NCBI GenBank assembly: GCA_002726865.1
Contig: PBSW01000006.1
Location: 1-9,341 of the forward strand
Source of the DNA: Candidatus Bathyarchaeota archaeon
GTDB taxonomy: Archaea > Thermoproteota > Bathyarchaeia > TCS64
Reading direction: 5' to 3'
DNA length: 9,341 nt
Positions 9,201 to 9,341 of the stretch are shown in pieces. The stretch's first letter is position 1. Every line of letters starts with the position of its first letter. Made by a program: the position numbers and the translations under genes. The notes under the pieces are model-generated. The model saw nothing but the letters and a program-made list of their open reading frames with translations. It was not told the origin of the DNA and did no database searches.

Positions 9201-9341
9201 TGGGATCTCCTACACTCCCTCCGCCTTGTCCTGGTACAGAGGTGGCTGTCCAGGGAAGCGGTGCCCGACCGGGAGGTTCATTACCCGTTCCACGGTTTCT
9301 CGAGGACCGCAACATTTCCGTTGTCGTCGCTCGATTTGTGA
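1..9341 (-). CDS. Giant multidomain protein with TPR, Tpt1/KptA and ART-like domains; partial at both ends
   Basis: One minus-strand reading frame, with codon first bases at plus positions divisible by three, stays open for all 3,113 complete codons, which cannot be chance. It runs off both window edges, so neither start nor stop is seen; the first Met (residue 9) cannot be called a start because no upstream stop is visible. No intron, frameshift or in-frame stop is present and the standard code fits. Folded-looking blocks alternate with Ser-rich acidic linkers, as in a eukaryotic multidomain protein or a polyprotein. Recognised blocks are TPR repeats (residues 92-193), a Tpt1/KptA RNA 2'-phosphotransferase domain (583-775) and a probable second ADP-ribosyltransferase-fold domain (1444-1566). 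Everything after about residue 1654 is unassigned apart from low-complexity stretches and a basic nuclear-targeting-like motif. I do not recognise the full-length protein. It could be a host protein, a mobile-element ORF or a viral polyprotein. Confidence 0.95.
241..330 (-). other. Bipartite basic nuclear-localisation-like motif
   Basis: Residues 3004-3009 are Lys-Arg-Pro-Arg-Lys-Arg and residues 3029-3033 are Lys-Lys-Arg-Lys-Val, separated by 19 residues. The second cluster is the core of the SV40-type signal, and both sit in a disordered exposed context after a Pro/Ser linker. Importin-alpha binding and nuclear entry would be the usual consequence in a eukaryote. Basic clusters also bind nucleic acid, so RNA binding is an alternative reading. 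Confidence 0.5.
334..480 (-). other. Pro/Ser/Gly low-complexity linker
   Basis: Residues 2954-3002: PPPPPRNPPGPGGPSDRS, then a Ser run with Asn and Gly (SASSNSSSSSSGGGARSSGG). It is disordered. It separates the last globular-looking segment from the basic targeting-like motif. Confidence 0.75.
373..399 (-). repeat. Short trinucleotide-type run encoding poly-Ser
   Basis: On the plus strand, gct and act triplets follow one another, giving alternating AGC and AGT Ser codons on the coding strand with one Asn interruption. Mixed codons argue against very recent slippage. Confidence 0.6.
481..2217 (-). other. Unrecognised 580-residue segment, mixed fold, His-rich loop
   Basis: Residues 2375-2953. 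Composition is that of a globular protein rich in Arg, Gln, Trp and Tyr. Notable pieces are the basic stretch LKERRKKRMRCFSRAM (residues 2609-2624 approximately), a His/Cys cluster HTMHCHSHHRPYKG (residues 2648-2661), an aliphatic-aromatic run VPWLYAFLYLIEIEMG, and a late region with many aromatics (GYWEALVYWQNSEEWPYSLF). No polymerase, protease, helicase, integrase or nuclease signature was found by reading. I cannot assign a function, and several domains may be present. Confidence 0.4.
2218..2340 (-). other. Hydrophobic stretch, possible membrane-associated helices
   Basis: Residues 2334-2374 form the most hydrophobic part of the protein, with two runs, GTVATCVGFYWMSSYL and HVAMYYALLIITEVGY, separated by a short segment containing Lys-Arg and Arg. 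This could be a pair of short membrane helices or simply the buried core of a helical domain. The interruption by charged residues and short runs makes the second reading somewhat more likely. Confidence 0.25.
2341..3339 (-). other. Unrecognised, predominantly helical segment
   Basis: Residues 2001-2333. It looks largely alpha-helical with a strongly charged central part, including TQEEIAEQVEIAVEDQAIAE (residues 2140-2159), LRKAEEIELHTELVLSD and LERKVIAEFYLREIDYAI. A coiled coil is possible around residues 2134-2180. No catalytic motif or family was recognised. It continues without a linker into the hydrophobic stretch. Confidence 0.4.
3340..4380 (-). other. Unrecognised segment, charged then strand-rich
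   Basis: Residues 1654-2000. The first half is charged with a Lys/Arg/Glu-rich helix (DDPEKRKQHETRMKQMREAN) and the second half looks strand-rich and compact (CQATILHVLTIGEYRVAVL, DVLHFKSVADPGGHGYKV, GANALYISCRSAQGVV). I recognise no family. The segment begins just after the acidic heptads, so a new domain most likely starts near residue 1660. The 222-codon plus-strand ORF at 3706-4374 lies antisense to it in register and is a shadow. Confidence 0.45.
4393..4476 (-). repeat. Four imperfect 21-bp tandem repeats encoding acidic DSS heptads
   Basis: Residues 1622-1649 read as four exact-length heptads: DSSDDDK, DSSDKGG, DSSEEGE and DSSDDGG. On the DNA each is a 21-base unit ending in gtc on the plus strand, at 4393-4413, 4414-4434, 4435-4455 and 4456-4476. 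Codons for the two Ser differ between units, so the repeat is old or kept at the protein level rather than freshly duplicated. Each unit offers Ser in an acidic context, suited to casein-kinase-2-type phosphorylation. It acts as a linker separating the ART-like domain from the unassigned second half. Confidence 0.8.
4642..5010 (-). other. Probable ADP-ribosyltransferase (ART/PARP-like) fold domain, His-Gly-Cys type
   Basis: Residues 1444-1566. The order of elements fits an ART fold: His-Gly-Cys (1449-1451) in THGCPLWALTNIILQG, where Tpt1 and PARP domains have His-Gly-Thr followed by a helix ending in Gly; then Gly-Leu-Tyr-Val-Ser-Pro (1483-1488), the place of the Tyr/Ser motif; then Tyr1496; then strands (FVSLIHAHLIFSADV); and a closing strand (ERFFRKECRIEELGIRFNP). 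ARTs of this H-Y class bind NAD+ and transfer ADP-ribose, but no catalytic Glu is evident to me, so it could be inactive or transfer to an unusual acceptor. From memory, similar His-Gly...Gly-x-Tyr-x-Ser-Pro blocks recur in dinoflagellate repeated proteins. FAVDD (1501-1505) resembles a reverse-transcriptase motif but lacks the other RT blocks. Confidence 0.45.
5011..5457 (-). other. Segment with Cys/His cluster ahead of the ART-like domain
   Basis: Residues 1295-1443. It contains Cys1342, Cys1346, Cys1359, His1362 and Cys1373, spaced C-x3-C-x12-C-x2-H-x10-C, which could bind a metal, although no standard zinc-finger class fits. The rest mixes Lys-rich and aromatic stretches (KKDKHYKRYPVFRMELLKQYG). 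It runs without a linker into the His-Gly-Cys domain and may be its N-terminal lobe. No family was recognised. Confidence 0.4.
5458..5550 (-). other. Acidic Ser-rich patch with SUMO-interaction-like motif
   Basis: Residues 1264-1294. The core Ile-Val-Asn-Leu (1265-1268) is followed at once by Ser-Ser-Glu-Glu-Asp-Asp, then more acidic and Ser residues (FEEANESIEGEDSESDIED). A short aliphatic core of form [VI]-[VI]-x-[VIL] flanked by Ser plus acidic residues is the classical eukaryotic SUMO-interacting motif, in the phospho-regulated type seen in PML and PIAS proteins. The match is by pattern only and short motifs recur by chance. If real, it implies a eukaryotic nuclear setting. Confidence 0.45.
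5641..6120 (-). other. Unrecognised folded segment between two linkers
   Basis: Residues 1074-1233. It opens with a hydrophobic strand-like run (KKALWFIFTTETTIRKPIAF), then turns helical and charged (DEETRLEMIERYMNEN, GRVLAKVIQQSTYLG), then continues with aromatic-rich stretches (FADNWIHESTLSTHWRDVLTW, abbreviated here to its recognisable core residues Trp1198 and Trp1208). It ends in a Glu/His/Arg-rich helix (REHRTEEEWHRV). I recognise no family and no catalytic motif. Its compactness between two low-complexity linkers suggests an independent domain of about 160 residues. Confidence 0.45.
6121..6900 (-). other. 260-residue disordered linker with an Arg/Ser-rich core
   Basis: Residues 814-1073 are almost entirely Ser, Thr, Asn, Pro, Gly, Gln and Glu with scattered basic clusters: IIHRRRGTTPGD at the start, VRSRGRSRNRDRETRG at residues 903-918 (6586-6633), and RSGKRSKLND near residue 1030. 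No folded domain is apparent. The Arg/Ser-rich core resembles RS or RG-type RNA-binding linkers, which would suit the preceding RNA-directed enzyme domain, but that is inference from composition alone. The frame stays open throughout. Confidence 0.65.
7015..7593 (-). other. Tpt1/KptA-family RNA 2'-phosphotransferase domain
   Basis: Residues 583-775. Members of this family use NAD+ to remove an internal 2'-phosphate from RNA: the phosphate is ADP-ribosylated, then released as ADP-ribose 1''-2''-cyclic phosphate. All hallmark blocks occur in order: LSALLRH (Arg592, His593), GGWVSLEQL (607-615), SDSKQRF (639-645), VIRANQGHS (Arg653), HGT (693-695), and GGLSRMDRTHINF (Arg714, His716). The Arg-His-Arg-Arg residues needed for catalysis in studied Tpt1 enzymes are all present. 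The length of about 190 residues matches free-standing Tpt1/KptA proteins. One deviation: the usual His-x-His before the Leu/Phe-Ser is His-x-Asn here (Asn718). Family members normally act in fungal and plant tRNA splicing, and bacterial versions have less certain roles. Activity is expected but untested, and the substrate in this giant protein is unknown. Confidence 0.93.
7594..8280 (-). other. Unrecognised folded segment directly before the Tpt1 domain
   Basis: Residues 354-582 are rich in Trp, Tyr, Phe, Pro and Arg and look globular, with motifs such as DIWLPDIRNVDVIG, RGPCSWYPAIRL, FSLTYHWQNREWEIM and FPEWRGAALRRV. I recognise no domain family. The segment joins the Tpt1 domain without a disordered linker, so it may be an N-terminal extension of it, perhaps for RNA binding. 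The only support for an RNA role is the basic stretch GPKRVKNKRGQ (residues 533-543). Confidence 0.5.
8281..8529 (-). other. Acidic then Ser/Thr/Ala/Pro-rich disordered linker
   Basis: Residues 271-353. It opens with an acidic Ser-containing patch, DSESEADSDDGERE (271-284), a typical casein-kinase-2-like context, and continues into low-complexity Ser, Thr, Asn, Ala and Pro (for example STPGASSSSTQG and ETPAPATSSAASPAATETG). No fold is expected. It separates the TPR block from the enzyme half of the protein, and the composition is characteristic of eukaryotic interdomain linkers. Confidence 0.7.
8761..9066 (-). other. Tetratricopeptide repeat (TPR) domain, about three repeats
   Basis: Residues 92-193 hold three consecutive units of about 34 residues. 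The second is the clearest: it has the small residue of helix A (NRGIANVSLG, residues 130-139) followed by the helix B pattern Y-x-x-A-L-x-D (YRKALRDF, 141-148). The third begins ETAWIRKARCHWVLEEY and continues TQAVVAMHQGL. The first runs WARRGAEHH to CFTQAIKKAP. The order and spacing match the three-repeat TPR clamps of Hop/STI1-type co-chaperones. TPRs are protein-interaction scaffolds with no catalytic role, so this block most likely docks a partner protein. Residues 194-253, at 8581-8760, look helical and may cap the array; residues 254-270 are a short linker. The partner is unknown. Confidence 0.8.
9067..9341 (-). other. N-side flank: Gly/Pro-rich then helical, no domain recognised
   Basis: Residues 1-91 of the readable protein. 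The first 45 are rich in Arg, Gly, Pro and Thr and look disordered (for example PPGRAPLPW and GQGGGSVGDP). From about residue 60 the sequence becomes Gln/Glu-rich and probably helical (QQGELLEDQQKEIDEG), leading straight into the TPR block. Met9 and Met64 are the first two Met codons, but the frame is open to the window edge, so neither can be assigned as the start. Confidence 0.6.

Noticed and set aside
1..9341. Alternative genetic code or scattered small genes
   Set aside because: The minus-strand frame is fully open under the standard code, so no reassigned stop codon or set of small genes is needed.
1..9341. CRISPR array, tRNA, rRNA, insertion sequence ends or bacterial promoters
   Set aside because: No regularly spaced direct repeats, tRNA-like arms or terminal inverted repeats were noticed, and continuous coding leaves no space for intergenic signals.

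Overview
The whole window lies inside one protein-coding gene on the minus strand. Taking the plus strand in triplets from base 1 and reverse-complementing each one, I read 3,113 consecutive codons with no TAA, TAG or TGA. The frame is open at both edges, so the true start and stop lie outside. Residue n of the readable protein maps to plus bases 9340-3n to 9342-3n. There is no intergenic DNA, no visible intron and no RNA gene. The plus-strand ORFs and the other-frame minus-strand ORFs are shadows of this frame.

Layout in protein order (right to left): an N-side flank (9067-9341); about three tetratricopeptide repeats (8761-9066); an acidic then Ser/Thr/Ala/Pro-rich linker (8281-8529); an unrecognised segment (7594-8280); a well-supported Tpt1/KptA-family RNA 2'-phosphotransferase domain with its Arg-His-Arg-Arg residues present (7015-7593); a 260-residue disordered linker (6121-6900); an unrecognised folded segment (5641-6120); an acidic patch preceded by a SUMO-interaction-like motif (5458-5550); a segment with a Cys/His cluster (5011-5457); a probable second ADP-ribosyltransferase-fold domain beginning His-Gly-Cys (4642-5010); four 7-residue acidic repeats (4393-4476); about 1,300 residues I cannot assign (481-4380); a Pro/Ser/Gly-rich stretch (334-480); a bipartite nuclear-localisation-like basic motif (241-330); and an unassigned tail.

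Organism: the very long intron-free multidomain ORF, the long Ser-acidic linkers, the SUMO-interaction-like motif and the SV40-like basic motif point to a eukaryote, most likely a protist. From memory, Tpt1-like domains and His-Gly...Gly-x-Tyr-x-Ser-Pro domains recur in large repeated ORFs of dinoflagellates, so that lineage is my leading guess, held with low confidence because base composition here looks balanced rather than GC-rich. A large RNA-virus or mobile-element polyprotein is the main alternative. No reverse transcriptase, integrase, helicase, protease or polymerase signature was found within the window.

Working hypothesis: one chain carries two NAD-using ADP-ribosyltransferase-fold modules (one Tpt1-like and RNA-directed, one undefined), a TPR docking module and nuclear/SUMO targeting motifs. 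Only the Tpt1 and TPR assignments are firm.
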